Both the position numbers and the translations under genes were made by a program. From Capitulum mitella (taxonomy: Eukaryota; Arthropoda; Thecostraca; Pollicipedomorpha; Pollicipedidae): DNA of 64,000 nucleotides. Positions 1 through 14,127 of this stretch are shown here, one piece after another; position 1 is the stretch's first letter; each line of letters starts with the position of its first letter. A model generated the notes under the pieces. The model had not been told where the DNA came from, made no database searches, and saw only the letters and a list, made by a program, of their open reading frames with translations. The stretch is from assembly GCA_030062745.1 (NCBI GenBank), contig CP099846.1, positions 28,045,201 to 28,109,200 of the forward strand, written 5' to 3'.

Positions 1-3000
1 TATCAGATGGCACATGACTAGACTTTCAGTCGTAGAACATTACGAGCGCAAATGGACTCAGCGAACATTGTCCAATTTACGGCTTTTCATTTCAGACGTT
101 TCCCGGCTGATCGGGTGGAAACAACATGTCAGATTAAGTTTTCGCGTCGCCTGCCGCGGTCCGCAAAGCGAGCAGAAGAGATTGTCTACAGGAAAGCACG
201 GAACGCTCCGGGACATTCGTCTGCTGTGGTCAGCTGTACCCGAAGAACGGCCCATTTGCTTTCTGTACTGGTGAAAGGACGCTACGCAGTTTGTCTCAGT
301 GAGCGGACGGGTTTACGTTTCCTGCGCTGAACGTTCTGTTCCCACGTTTCCAAACGAAGTGAACGGTCACCATGTCAAGTCCCTGCAGTCAGGAGCGGAA
401 GGAACGCATCAAGTGGGCAAACAACCACTACTCCAAGGTGAGCTGATGGGGCTTTTCCTGCGGCTTCGAGCATTCATGAGTACATGGTAACTAGCCTCAC
501 AATGTCGTAGTTAACGCATGAGTCCTGCTCGCTTAAAGCAGGATTACGCGTGAAGAAAATATGCCACGTGCGTACGCAATACAATGCTAATGCATGGTGT
601 CGTTTTTAGGGCATTCAAGGCGTATAGTGGCCACATCTCTCATATGATGCCAGAAAGACGCCAGTTTGCCTTTTCACTGCATTTCTTGTGCCCAGTGATG
701 CGCTTTGAGGTTATGGCTCGCTCACAAAGCCAAAGGCCTGTAATGAACCATGAGCTAGTAGTGCCCTGGTTATTACATCGCAACAGCCCATGTGCCTCCT
801 CGTCCGCATGCGTGGTGTACTGGGGCTGAGGGCTTTAAACGTTCTGGCGGCCTCTAGGCACCATCTGGGTGGACCGGCACGTGACTCGCCGATTCTCTGA
901 CCTATTTTATGGTTCAGCCTATATGGTTCGAACCTCGTGTCGCCTTGTAGCTCTGTCTCATTCTGCTGGGCTATGGTCTGGCCCGATCACATGCAACGCC
1001 AGTCCAGCATTAAGCCTCAGGTTGGTGTGACCAGTCAATGAGCGGGATCTTCGCGCTTCTCGGATAACCAGGACAGAATCCAGGCAATCAACTGCTTCAG
1101 TCAAGGGCAGTTCAGGGGACAGCTTCCTCTTTTGTTCAGCTATCCTTGGCGTGTGCCGGTTTAGCATTTTGTGTGAAATGATTTTTTCGTTCGCAAAAAA
1201 AATCGTGCGGACTAAAGCTACAAGCCACTATGATGCACTTTGTTGTGGACCTTTACATAGCGTTAATGCATTGAACGAAAACTGGACGCAGATGGTTTTA
1301 CATCGAGGTATATGATAGTTTAGGAAATGTGGTGTACCGGGCGCGTTGAAAACAAACAGGATTTTGTGGCATAACTTTCTGCATGTCTACCAATGTACAG
1401 ATCTACGTTGAATTTGGACAACGTTGTCATGTTTTATGGATATTTCGTTAAACGAGTACTTAAAGAATTTATCCACATGATGCAGTGTTGCAAGACCTTG
1501 CACAAGGCGCAGTTGTCCGAACTATGCTACTAAATGCCTGCCAGTGAGGGGCGCATCTGGCTGGTAATTGAGCCCGGTGCATACCTTTGTTGGTCCTGTC
1601 CGTAGGAAATGGCTGGCTGAGGGAGGAAAAGGTGCGAAGCCAGCCAAATTGTCAGACTCAGTGATGGGAAAAGGAAGATTAACAACGTTGCAGTTAATTT
1701 TTACTCCTCGCAGATTCGGACAGAAGCTGTCTGCTGTTCGTATTTATTTATTGTTTGTATAATTGTCGCATTTTTGTTGTATAAGCTGGCATAGGCAATT
1801 TTGCCATACTTCCTACGTTTAGCATTGCCATTATGCCGTTCATATTATTCACTGAGCTAAAAATGCATCTTAGGGGCTTTTTTTTTACAAATTTTCAACA
1901 TTTAGGAGTTGATGCTGGTCGTTCATTATCGAAATCTGAACTTTACTATTTTTGGGACCTAACAATATGACTATTCAAAGGCAAAAAAACGGAGCATTGT
2001 CCTCTTACCACTGCTTTTATCATAGTGAAAACAATGCCAAAAATCGTGAAAGAATCAATTTTTTAAATAAGGCACGTAGCGAACGCCAATCGACCACTGC
2101 ATGTCGATGGCAGCAAGAACCAAGTTAACACGTGGTGAGAGTAGAAATCGGTTTTGCTTAATGATATTTAGAACGACTTTTCCCGGATATTGACATAGGC
2201 TCATTTGGCCAGAGGGCGGGGGGGGGGAGCGACGCAGTACTCCGCAATTCCACTACTGCGGCTGAACCATTTGTAAAAATTAAGGTATTCACTCTACTTC
2301 TGTCAGCCAGCTTAGTTACGTTAGCAATGCCACATCTGCTGTAACTGATTAAAAAGTTTTTTCGGACAAACTCTAGGTTCAAAATTATTAGGTATAAGGG
2401 ACTACACTTTTTTACTAAGCCTGCTGAAAACCGTGGAAGATTTTCTTTGAGCTTTGGAAGAAGATCGTTAAAAGAAACTTTCCCGAAAAACGATGTGCTG
2501 GTTCCTTAGAAGTGGACAACAATTATGTCGGAGCACAGCCCTTTATATACTATAATTTGTAACCCAATCTTTGCTAATGAAGGCTGTAATCAATTGTAAA
2601 CTTATTCATCTTGAATTCCCCGATCACCAGCGCTGCAGTCTTGGAGAGTCAGGAGGAAATTCTGAGTCATTTGAGGATTCGGGGGTGGGACAATTCAAAA
2701 TGGCTCCATTTCATGCAGAAACTCCAGTTTCGTAAAAGTGATTCGGATGAAGTGCTCCGGTCGAAAACGAAATATAATTCCAACGTCAGCTCAGGAAATT
2801 TGGTTTAATTTAGCCCGATACACCAGGGTCCCCCTTAATCCCCATTCCCACGGCTCCGACAGCTCATTTGGACCTGGGTTTGTGTCAGAAATGTCCCAAA
2901 GAAACTTCCGAAGAGCTGCGAAAAGTACAGAAGTCATAACGTTGGTTTGCCATCTGTCTGCAAACGTCCTGTCAAGCTGGAAACTTCCCACGCCTTCCAT

Positions 3001-4439
3001 TTCTTTTTTCTTTTGACGTGATCTTGTGGCACACACGTGATTAGTTGACTTTGTGCACCTGTTTTTTTTCAGCCGACGTCATTGTCCTTTCCGGGGACGG
3101 ACGGTATTGCGCTGCAGGGGTCATCCAATATATGACGGACGATGCAACGCCATCATGGACGATGGGGATGGCCTCTGGTAAATGCGTAGGTTTTTGCGAA
3201 TTCGTGTTGTAGTTCTCACGCACTTTCAACATCACGTCAAGTGCGAACCAACGCGAATTATCCATCCCTTCGGACATGCTGTAACAGCAAAACAGCGGTG
3301 GAAAAATTAGTTTCATACAATATTAATTTCCCCTAACAAGCCTCGTTTTTCCGGGAAAAGCTAGTCACATCAACACGAATTACAAACAAGTTACATTATA
3401 TAAATATTTCCTGCACTGTCAGTCTATTTGTAATGTCTGCTGCTAGCTTTTTAGGCTTCGGTTGCTGCTACAACACAATGCGCGGGCACTGGTAGACGAA
3501 TCGCAGTCGCTGGGATAAAGGCAAGAGGTAGACATTACCTTCAGTTACTACCGGAAAACACCGTATCCCTCTAGAAAACAGAAGTGACAAGGTCCGCATC
3601 ACTGGCAAGGTTTGCCATAGACTGCTTGCTTGAAGAGCGTCTGTCCCATGGTATATCTGGCTCAAGCTTTTCCGTACTTAACTATCTCTAATTGCGGCCG
3701 TCGTTCTCTGGAAAATAACTGTGTAACACTGTGCGACTGCAGCGTTCAGCAACCGGCCACCAATGAAGTCGGGGAGCTCCAACGTCGATGTGGTTAATTT
3801 GATGCACTCCCGTGTCCGGGCGAGCGTTAATCGATGTGGCTCTGCGAGGCAAAGCCCGGTTAGAGCCTCTTCTGCCACCACAGGTCTGCAGGACACCCAG
3901 TGTAAAGAGCCCGGCTTTTGGCCTGCGTTTTGACTTAGTACTAGGTCTACGGGTTCGACTAGCCTTGGTTAGCCTGAGGCTGTCTGAACAGTGGAGAGAT
4001 ATAGTTGCCAATGTCTCGCCGATACTGAGTCGCACTGAGACAGTCTTCTGCGCTATGAGTAGCTTTAAAAATGTGCTATGGTTGGATTTGTTTGCATTGA
4101 TTTATCGTTTAACCCGGCACCGCCCGGCGTGTTTTTATACCCGCGACCGCCTGGGGTGTCAAAAAAGACACCCCTTGTTATCTCAGGGACTTACTGTCGG
4201 ACCTGAAACGGTCTGCCATCAGTCGATAGCCCTGAGTCTTGCGATTCAGAAAATACTATATAAGCCCTCAACGCATGACTGATAAGGTTACAGGCCACGT
4301 AAAACGCATAGTAACACGTCGGAAAAACTGACCCAGTTTCGCACATTACATCATCAGCAACACTGGACTTAAAGCCTTTAACTGGGTATGAAAGGAAAGG
4401 TCACGGCCGTCCGCATCACAAGCATGTTAGAATGTTAAA
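1..4439. other. No gene recognised
   Basis: Moderately AT-rich unique sequence. Only short frames without family similarity on either strand; a G run at 2218-2228. Confidence 0.5.
4153..4174. other. Perfect hairpin, 8-bp stem, A6 loop
   Basis: GGGGTGTC, AAAAAA, GACACCCC. No neighbouring gene is recognised. Confidence 0.8.
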
Positions 4440-4800
4440 AAAATGCCGGGTCAAGGTCAGCCTAGGTCAGGTTAAATATTGGCCTTACTTTGCATGCCAA
4501 AGATCGATACTTTGTCGCAGCCGATTTGATCTACGTGACAAAAAACAAAAAAAAACAAAAGTTAAACCTCGTGATGATGACTTTTGTATTATCTGCTTTC
4601 CATCCAGTCAAGATCATTCTAGGTCAGGTCAGATATGGTTGTATTACTCTTCCTGACAAAGAGCAATAATTTCTCACTAGGATTCTTAATTGCGTCAAGT
4701 ATAGAACCGAAGTGACACCTCGTGATACTGAAGTCTACTCTGTCTACTCCTTATCGGGTCAAGGTCAAGCCAGGTCAGGACAGATAAACATTCCTCATCT
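4440..4800. repeat. Degenerate ~155-nt repeat with AGGTCA words
   Basis: Three weak units near 4445, 4605 and 4757 share GGGTCAAGGTCA.CC.AGGTCAGG followed by ATA and ACCTCGTGAT. The unit length is close to that of the array at 18165 but the sequence differs. Confidence 0.5.
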
Positions 4801-7800
4801 TTTGAGCGGGAACAATAATTGCTTTCTACTGCTACTGAATGATCTTTCACAAACAATGTCGTATTTTATTTCGTTTTGACATCAACCTATGACGTGAACT
4901 GGAAATGGCATTACGTCTAAGAGCCGCATATAGATTTGCTTGGCTGGCTTGTGCGATGGAGAAGACAGTGGCAACCACAATGCAAATCAGTTAAATTATC
5001 CTCATGCATGTGACCTGGCATGACCTCCAATGTTGACCTAATACGGTTTTATATCCTTCTGGGGATTGTGTCCCGTGTAAATCCAAATAATCCATGCATT
5101 ATATTCGCAAAAATTATCAGAAAAAACGAAGCATGTTCACGCCACCATCCGAAGAGGCAAGAACATGCATGCAAGGGTTTATGTTTGACTTCATAGCTCC
5201 ATGACCTGATCGAGCATGGATATGGTTTTCATGTCAAAATGTATAAAATTGATTGATGAACAGGTACTAAAAGTTTGATTGGGTTGGCTTTTATGGTTCA
5301 GAAATTATTCACGAAAAACCAAGGGGATGCCCAATTTTACGCCCCCAGACGGTGCCGGGTTAATGTTTCGGCATAGTTTGATAAGACTTATTGTGGTTTT
5401 CGTGGGTGCCGAATTGGAACAAATTTGGCAAAGAAAAGTAAATTTACCGAACCCTAAAATGTGGCATTGACAACTACCAACAGTTCATTGTATAAGGTCC
5501 GGCAGTGGCTGAAGGTCATTTCTGACTTTTGCCTTTATCCCAGAGACTGTTATTTGTCTACCAGTGCCCCCGCCTTGCGCTGGAGCAGCATATCTAGCGA
5601 CCCAAAACAGAATCCGAAAAATCTATTAGCAGACACTGCAGACTAACAGTACAAAAGAAAAGACATGAGCGGGTTAAGATACTCGTGTTAAATTCCATAC
5701 CAATGATTTCTTATGGTAAACTAAGGTCCATGGCAAAGGTATACAAAGTTACTACACCCCTGGCAGTTTAAAGAGAAGACATTTTTTTGTGCGTATAAAC
5801 AGCCTGCGCGTTTATTTTACAGCTAAATCATATCCATTCATGGCGTTAATGCACGCATCACAATTAACTGCAGCAGTTGCAGCCATCATTCAGAACAAGC
5901 TTAACAAGGAAGCGAATCAAGCGGTGTCAAGACGAGAGATGAAATGCATATTACGGAACAAAGTGCGAACCAGTTCAATGCAACAAAGTTTGGCAGGCGT
6001 AGTAGATAGCATGCATGACTTACGAGCAGCAGAGATCTGGGGAACTGGTCGACCTTTTGAAAGCAAGAGCATTGCTCAGCCATCACAGGCACAGAGTAGA
6101 GTTCCAGGCAGAAATCACCGAGCAAACAGTTGCCGTCCTTTGTGTGGACTTAAGCCTGCATCGGCGAGTTTGCTAGAAGCGGACAGCGGCTGTCCGCGTC
6201 GAACGCTTTCAGATTCGTTCTTCCGACAAACCTCGAAAGCTTTGAGCGTCTCGGTCGTGTTTGATCGCGTTAGCAGCTCAGTGAATAAAAATGCAATGTC
6301 TGCCATTGACGGTCGAGTTAAAAGACAACCATCCCGGCTGAAGTCGAATACTGGATACGGGCTCAGTCGTGCCGGGTTAGTGACTGTACGGAACACAAAA
6401 TAGAGGTCCTGTCCTGCCGTTGGCGTTCAGTTTGTGTTTGTGCGCTCATGCTGGCGGTGAACAGGTGATATAAGTGAAAATAAGAGGTAGTATCGGATTT
6501 ACCGCGGTATTACTGAGGAGCGTGTCGCCCAATATCTGACTGGCAGCTGTGGTAAACGGAAACCTCTCGAGCTAAACCTTGATAACTTGCTATTTAAAAC
6601 ACATTAACGAATTTCGTGTTTTATTTCCATTTTGCAGAGACGCTCAAGCACTTGAGAGACGCAGCCGTACTCAATGTTCCATGTCCACGTTAATTGATAC
6701 GTCGTGAAATTCTTGAACGGCAACCCAATGGCTGCCACTGGGTGGGTGTCTTAAGTGTTCTAGCCCGTTGTCCTGACAAAGTGGACTCAAGCTGCGTCGG
6801 CACTCTAAGTTCGGCCAACTTTCCTGTCGGTATATGACGAAAATGGGCATTTGAAGAACACTTGGTCATCCCTTGTCCTTTGTCAAACTTTCAAGTCTTA
6901 CCACGAAGTCAGCCGTTGTCTGGAATCGCACAATCGGGAGTGGGCTTAGAATATGCGCAGTAGACTGCGTGGTCTCTGGTCCGGAAAAGGCGCGCAACAG
7001 AGCTTAGCATGACTCTCGCCCGGAACATCCCTGTATCAAATTATTGGGACTACGTCGAAGAAAAAGTGTCATTCAGAACAAGCTTACCAAAGAGCATTTG
7101 CAGCGTTGCGCCTGTCAACCGAAACCTGATGGTTTTATCTCAAAGCGAGAATGGCTCAGAGAACCAGGAGTCAGAGCAGAGTCCACCGGTGCGACACAAT
7201 CAGATGCGAGACGGCACGACATCCCCATCCCTGCGTGAGGTATCAGCTCGTTGGCGCGCAAAGCTCGCTCCTATCTGCTTCTGCTTTGCTGGTTTCAGTT
7301 TAATAAAAGCTATTTGTGTGGTGCGTGCGATGTGTAATGAAACTCGGTCCTCTTCTTGTCGTGGTAAAAACCGTCTCACGTCGAAGAGTGCCCATAAACA
7401 CAATTATAACGAGAAACTTCGCACACTCTGGGAGCAATCTTCCCTTTATTGAAATGCTGACTCAGGAGTGTATTATTTAGCATGACAAGCATTATATCAA
7501 AATAATTCACATCAGACAAGCATGATGAAAATAGGCTTTAAGTAAAGTGCAACGATTTTAAAGACTCGAATAGCTTTCGATGCATTACAGTATCGCTCTA
7601 GATTACGTGCTTGCGAACAACTGGGGTCTGAAAGACGTTGGAGCCGAGACGTTCGATGCATTGTTTTCCTCTCGTTCACGTGGAACTCGCCGGCCTGACA
7701 GCGTCGCTCGTCATTACGTAGTTTCATCTACGATTTCGTCACATCGAGTGTTTATGTATCAATCCCGCGCTGGTAAGTCCAGCATACTGATCATCCTGCA

Positions 7801-7869
7801 GTAAAGATGCTTCAGGTCCTAAAACCAGGAAGACACCAACCTAAACCAATCTAAACCAACAGTCTAAAG
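4801..7869. other. No gene recognised
   Basis: A 204-codon open frame at 5789-6403 matches no family I know, has no repeat structure, and is treated as chance. The phrase ATTCAGAACAAGCTTA.CAA occurs at about 5889 and 7073, a possible small dispersed repeat. Confidence 0.45.
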
Positions 7870-8160
7870 ACAGGAAGACGCTATGTGGGATGCATAACGA
7901 GCAAAGCCTATTTCGTTGCTGCTACCGTTATTGTTTCCCAATTATGCATTTCGTAATACAAAAGTGCATTTATCGATCTCTTTCAGTATTTTCCATCCGA
8001 AGAACTGCAAGCGTAAACGTTACGCACACCCTTCATATTGTTCGCTGTCATTATTGTGATAAAAAACACGCATGAAAAACTGGTCCAGAAGTGAAAGCAT
8101 TACTTCTGGAATAGTTATGTGGAAGGAAGAGTTTTCAAGCTGTCGCACTGTGAATAAAAC
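7870..8160 (-). repeat. Old dispersed repeat, copy 1
   Basis: Shares with 31180-31500 the order AAAGCCTATTTCGTTGCTGC, ATCTCTTTCAG, GCAAGCGTAA and a hairpin at 8084-8110. Read on the minus strand it contains IMTANNMKGVRNV, close to the TAANIMRVRDA run of the 31 kb copy. Confidence 0.6.
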
Positions 8161-8731
8161 TAGATACGACTTAACGCAATGAGATATACTTTGTGTAAAA
8201 TGTCGGGATTTTGTGCTCAGCGGTTGCTTTGTTATCAGCCTCCAGAAATCGTTATGACCGAACCGGGACGGACCGGCCGCTCAGTTTAATTTTTTCTGCT
8301 GGTTGACGTAAGACTCCAGCAGATTCATTTAGCTTTCGGCCTTGCTGGTAAAAATGTTTTTCGTATTATTTAACTGAAACCGAACTGGAAATTTGGATTC
8401 ATTTCTCCATTTTCGATTTGTATGTTATATATCAAGGCAAACATTGCGTCCTTTGCGATGCTATAGCGGCTAACTTTAGTTTGTATCTGCAATTTCGTTT
8501 TTGGTAAATCCGCGTTGTGGTGACTGTGTGATGTGATGTGGTCTTGTATGAATACTGGCTGGTCTTTCTGGCTGTTCTGGTCTGGTGCAACACTGACATA
8601 CGACTCCGACATGACTGTATTGACGAATGCATATCAATTGCCGTTACATTTAGTTTGATCTGGTCACCTAGATCCTTTCAACGTTTACATTTTTTCAGTA
8701 CAAAGGGGCTGTTTTGTGTCATAAAAAGCCT

Positions 8732-8788
<57 letters not shown>
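8732..8788. repeat. (TA)n followed by (AG)n microsatellite
   Basis: TA dinucleotides with one G interruption, then about nine AG units. Confidence 0.95.
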
Positions 8789-9819
8789 GGAGAAAGGGAG
8801 AGCGGCATTTGTATATGTCAGGAGTATGTATTTCATGCAATGCGGTGCCAGTGCCATACTGTCGTCCTTGGGGTCACTGATTTGCAAGCATGATCACGAA
8901 TTACTGGCCTCACTGACGAAGGCATAACAGATAATGCCGAAATGTATGGGCCTTTTATAACATCAAACAACCACTGCGCTTATGAATTAAAAAACCAAGA
9001 ACTATGGTAAAAGACCGTTGCGGAATCAAATGGATATCATTTTGCCTGGCGAAGTGTCAAATGTGATGCCACCGTGAAGGCCTTTCTGCAGCCAGTGTAG
9101 CTGGTTGTCCTGGCCTCCAGCCCCAGTCCGTCGGTGGCCCGATGTGTATTCTGGAGCACGCGGTCCGCCACAGCGCTGCATTGGCATGGCTTCACTTCGG
9201 GCTTGTCGTTAAACCCAACTGGTGCTGCAGCGGAACGCCAGCCGTTGGGTCCTCCATTGAGATAGATGAAAAGGTCGCAACACCTGGTGGGGGCTCTGCG
9301 AACTTAAGCTTGAGCTGGGGCAGTTACTCTGTGCAATTCCGGCAAGAATTAGCGACTGGCGTGACTTGGAGTTGAACGGCTTCTAAATCCATTGCCTGAT
9401 ACACTCCTGGATCATTTCTTTCTCCTACATTCCTGATACACTGCGATGAATCCATTCCCGGTGCAGATTTGCTGAAAATACTGCAGGGGCAAAGTGCAAG
9501 TTTCATCAGTTTTAACGGACGCAGAATTAACAAACTATGGGAACTAAATTAAATTAAAATCTAAACGAATTCATGCCAAATGTATGAAACAAGCATGAAA
9601 GGAATGAAAAAGCCTTGTCCATCAGCGCATATATTTTCGAAGTGTGAAGATGACCAAAAGTCGTACAGATCAAGTGTGTGACATCAGGTCTCCTTTGCTG
9701 TCCTTATTTGTTCCATTGCAGACTGCATTGTTTATCTGGTTGCACCTCTGCATATACAAGAACAGAGCGTGATCTCTGCTCTGGAACGGGCACCCCACCT
9801 GGTTAGCACACCTGGCCCT

Positions 9820-10026
9820 CTGCTGCTGCCTGGCGAGCTGTTCTGCTGGCTGAGGCGGACGGGCAGACCTGTCCTGCTGCTGCCTGACGAGCTGTCCTCT
9901 TGGCTGAGGCGGACGGGCAGACCTGTCCTGCTGCTGCCTGACGAGCTGTCCTCTTGGCTGAGGCGGACGGGCAGACCTGTCCTGTTGCTGCCTGACGAGC
10001 TGTCCTCTTCGCTGAGGCGGCCAGGC
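9820..10026. repeat. 54-nt minisatellite, about 4 units
   Basis: Units of 54 nt centred on CTGAGGCGGACGGGCAGACC, then TGTCCTGCTGCTGCCTGACG. The period is a multiple of three, so all frames stay open (for example LRRTGRPVLLLPDELSSW), which explains the long open frames on both strands here. No protein family was recognised. Confidence 0.9.
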
Positions 10027-10154
10027 GGACCTGACTCACTGCTGTCTGACCTGAGTCGACGCGGCCCCCCAGATGACGCTGTCGCCCGGCAGACGGCCGT
10101 CCCGTGGTGTTTCGCCGGCGAGACGGACGGCCGGCCGGCTTCCTCCGCTGACGA

Positions 10155-10558
10155 ACGGTACGTTCCGGTACCAGAGGTACGCACCGGTGCCAACCAGAGG
10201 TACGTACCGGTAACAACCAGAGGTAAATGCTGGTACCGACCGGAAGTACGAACCGGTGCTTACCAGAGGTACGTACCAGGACCAACCAGAGGCACGTGCT
10301 GGTACCGATGAGGGTACGTGTTGGTATTAATCAGAAGTACGTTCTGGTGCCGACCAGAGGTATGGACTGGTTCTGATCACAGGCATGTGCTGTTACCGAC
10401 CAAAGGTACGTGTTGGTACCTTTGGTTACGTGTTGACCAGGGATACGCGCCGGTATCGACCAGAAGCATGTACTAGACCGACAAGTGTACGTGCTTTTGC
10501 CAAGCAGAGGTACTTGCTGGCACCGACCAAAGGTATGTGCTAGTATCAACCAAAGGTA
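10155..10558. repeat. 23-nt minisatellite, about 17 units
   Basis: Degenerate units GAGGTACGTRCYGGTACCRACCA; the GTAC/GGTACC words make each unit partly palindromic. It follows the 54-nt array after a 130-nt gap and ends at a hairpin at 10560. Confidence 0.88.
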
Positions 10559-10559
10559 A

Positions 10560-10599
10560 ACTCTATGCATATCGTTATACATATCGATATGCATAGAGT
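10560..10599. other. Hairpin with 15-bp stem at the end of the 23-nt array
   Basis: ACTCTATGCATATCG pairs exactly with CGATATGCATAGAGT across a 10-nt AT-rich loop. Further ATGCATA and CATATCGTTA words follow. Confidence 0.8.
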
Positions 10600-13500
10600 G
10601 CATATCGTTATGATACGCAATATGCAAATCGTTACTTACAGCCTGTTCTTATGTTTGTGCTTTATATTTATACTTTATATTTTGTATTTTACATCTCATA
10701 TTTTGTATTTTGTATTTCATACTTTATGCTTAATACTTTACACAGTCTTCATATTTATGCTATATAGTCTATATATTTATACACTGTCAGTAGACTGTGC
10801 AGACGGTCCAAACACCACATTTCTCTTCGTGACACTGAAGTTCTCAGTTCGCCTGATATACCTGATAATGGAGCAGCAACACTAGTTGACATCGTAATTA
10901 AACTGCACAACGGCAAAAGTCAACTACAAGAGTTAAAATGAAGGCATGCAACTAGCATCGACCCTGGCAGCAAAATTGAAACATCGCCATGAAACGGGTC
11001 TGAAAATGGAACACGGATATTGCCACGGACTTCGGTAATACAATTTTGATGAAAACACTTTCAAAGAAATGGAGACGGCGAGTCTTGGAGGAAATGACTG
11101 AGCAGTTTGGCCTCGCCTCGGATAGGGGAGAACTGACCAGGAGCTAGCGACGGTCCAGACTGGTCCCGGGAGCTGGCTCTGCACCAGAAAACCAGTCCAC
11201 ATGTCGTGGGACGAGACCAGAGCAGACATTCTCAGGCAGATGGTACGCTGGAGGAGGCGATGCCGTCAACAGAGCCTGAAGCGTTTTGCCGGAGGCGATA
11301 ACTGGCGTCATAGAGAGCGCGTGTCTCGGTTGTAGTGCTTCCGCTGATGCAGCTGTTCCTGCCCTGTGGTCCCACGAATATCAGAGCTTGCGTATGCCCC
11401 AGCGTGGAGAAATCGAAGGGGAGAAGAGCGGCAGGAGCGTCCACATGTCGGAGGAAAAATTGACAAACAAGATACTTCATTAGACGCGTTCAGTTGCTTT
11501 TTACGCGAGGAAACCCTGTCAGGGATTCCCTTCAGGTGCCAGTGCCTGAGAGATTTTGCTTGTGCTGCATAACGTTTCCCGTTCTTCCGTTCGGCTCGGT
11601 TGGCAAAACGCGGCGTGCGATGCTCAGTCCTTGTGTTGCCGGGAAAAGTCAGGGAAATTCCGCGCTAGCAATCCGGGACCCATTGTCACCAGTCAGCACC
11701 TCAGGAAGCAACTAGCGCGAAAACCGGTCGGAGAGGCGTCGAATAACCTGTGATGCTGATGCAAAGGGAGAGGGGAAGTAGGAGCAACGCATTTCAAGCG
11801 ACATACGCGGCTATTATGCCCATGGGTGTTTTCATCTCGTGCATTAAGCGTGCTCCGTCATTGGCCATTGACCCACTGAACTAGCCGGCCGTACCACTTC
11901 TAACTTCTTGAGAGGGTGAGCTGTTTCGCCGGGTGGCCAATCGGCGATCAGCGGGCGCTTGACGTATTTTTGGCCTTTTTTACCTTGGCGATGGGCCGGC
12001 ACCGTGATCGATGCCATCACCTTTCGGTCGCCGGCCAAATATTGTCCGGCTCCGGCCGGACGCCACCGGGCCACGGCCGGCTAATAAGTCTGCATATATG
12101 AGGCCGAATCGACCGCCGAAGAGGCGCGCTCCGTGCCGGGCCGCGGTCGATGCCCGGGACCTAATGAAGACGACCGCTCGCGGCCGGCCCGGGCGGGCGT
12201 TCGGCCATCTCTGGAGTTGCCTCTGACCGGTTGCGGCTCACCAGCGCGGTCCGCCGCCTCTCGAGCCGACGGCGCGCCCGGGCGCTGTTCGTGGGTTCTG
12301 ACGCGAGACGTTCTGGGCTGTTTTCCGGCGCCTCTCTGGCAGGTTTTTCGTGAGGTCGGTCCGAATAGGTCTGTTGCTCACGTCACGATGGAACGGCACA
12401 TCCGTGCTTGGTGTGCCGTGTGGATCGCTGCCTCCCGAAACGTACTGGCTCAGAACGAAGCTGATGCCGGCAGCCAGTTTTCCGGGGATGGGCTATTTAT
12501 CGATTTGTAGTCCGCAGGGAACGTTTCACGAGGATCAGCCGTCCTGTTGTATAAGGAGAACCGGGCCCCTGCGCGAGGAGATCGGTAGAAAAACGATTTG
12601 GCCGATTCTGAATGTGGTTACATAAACGAAGCAGATGCGTTTGGTCCCTAATGACAGTGGTTTTGATTTCGGTCAAGATGTCAGTCATTAAGCTGGATAG
12701 AGCCTCGATAATGACTGAAGGCGGTTCAATCAGATATTGATCCGACTTTTTCCCTAGAGGCACTTTCAAAAGACTCTGAAGCACTCGCGTTGCCGTAAGC
12801 GTCATTGACAACATACTTAAGACGAAATTCATTAGGTGTATGCAATGGATTAGATATATTGCGAAGCCCTCTCGAAGCTAAATGAACACGTCTGTCAACG
12901 TAACCCTGTCATATTAACGGCGGCGCTGTCACACTCGATCACTGCTGGCCTTACCTGAGTGTTTAATATTGTTTAATGTTTCTTGATTTCACTATGTGTA
13001 GAGAGAATCCATTTGTATCTCTTTGGCAATTTAGACTGCTTTAAAACGTTTGTATTTTTAACTCATGGGCCGCGTAAAATTGTTTGAAAACATTTGATTT
13101 TAAATGATAACGATTTACGTATAGAAAAAAAAACGTTTTGAAAAATATTTCTTCTGTTCTCAGGGGAGTCCCCCAACCCGAAGCATCTGACCGTGCCTGA
13201 AATATCCAGATATTCATCACCAGACCATCTAGACTCAAGGTAAGAGATGTATTCTGTCGATGCAAGGGCGCTGAAACGTGAAACTGCTTTTTATAAGCTT
13301 GTTTCATCGTAATACGTTGTCATACTGACACCAATGAAACGGGCGAACGACTCATCTGAACATATCACCGTTTTACACAGCATGTTAGCCGATAAAAGAT
13401 ACCTGCTGTCGACACTGAGATACTTTCAGCATTGACTATGACGATGAAAGAAGACACTTTTACGTCGTATGCCCCAAATAGAGAGATAGGAACGATGGCC

Positions 13501-13619
13501 TCTGGCAAAGACGTAGTCGGGGGGAGGGGGCGGGGGAAGGGGGCGGCCGCCCCTAGGTGAAAAGTAAGGGTCCCCTTTGACTCTTCTGAGAGCTTACAGG
13601 ATTATTAAATATGTCCCCT
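10600..13619. other. No gene recognised
   Basis: 10640-10780 is AT-rich with repeated TTTGTATTTTATA-like words. 11990-12330 is GC-rich with GGCCGG words. Open frames are short and unrecognised. Confidence 0.45.
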
Positions 13620-13965
13620 GAGGCCAAAGCGAAGCCTCTATGTCGCTATAGGAAGCCCATAGGAGATCCCATGAGGCTATAAGAGGCCTTTTTGATGTTA
13701 TAGGAAGCCTTTTGGGTGCTATAAGAGGCTCCTTGTGCTATAGGAAACCCTCTTGAAACTACAGAAGGCCTACGTAATGTTATAAGATGCCCCTTGATGC
13801 TATAGTAGACTCCCTTGAATTGAAACTATGGGAGACCCCTTGTGCTGTAGGAGGCCCCTGCAAATAAGGTCCATTTTTAGGCCATGGAGGACCATCTCAA
13901 AACCTTTTGGTGGAGGCCGCCTTGGCCCGCAGAGGCCTCCTTAGGGTGAGGAGGCACCCTTCTGA
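13620..13965. repeat. Degenerate ~28-nt minisatellite
   Basis: Repeats of the form GCTATAAGAGGCCYCTTGTG with variable spacing (about 25-30 nt). The last third drifts into AGGCCTCC-rich sequence. It is preceded by a G-rich stretch at 13519-13555. Confidence 0.7.
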
Positions 13966-14078
13966 GGATTCCCCTTCGGTCGATTCCGGGCTTAGTGTCT
14001 AGCATATGGCATGTGCAGTAACTGCTTTATCACGTGACACATGGTACATGCCATTGTCATGTTCAATGCGAGAAACGT

Positions 14079-14081
<3 letters not shown>

Positions 14082-14123
<42 letters not shown>
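14082..14123. repeat. (TA)n microsatellite
   Basis: An uninterrupted AT run of about 21 units. Confidence 0.95.

Positions 14124-14127
<4 letters not shown>

Noticed and set aside
920-940. GGTTCGAACCT, resembling a tRNA or SINE B box
   Set aside because: No A box at the proper distance and no cloverleaf could be formed.
5789-6403. 204-codon open frame
   Set aside because: No recognisable domain, no splice or codon evidence; long chance frames are expected in 64 kb.
6700-6720. GTGAAATTCTTGAACGG, resembling a conserved 18S rRNA phrase
   Set aside because: The flanking sequence does not resemble rRNA.
9769-10311. 180-codon plus and 160-codon minus frames
   Set aside because: Explained by the 54-nt repeat; low-complexity, no family match.
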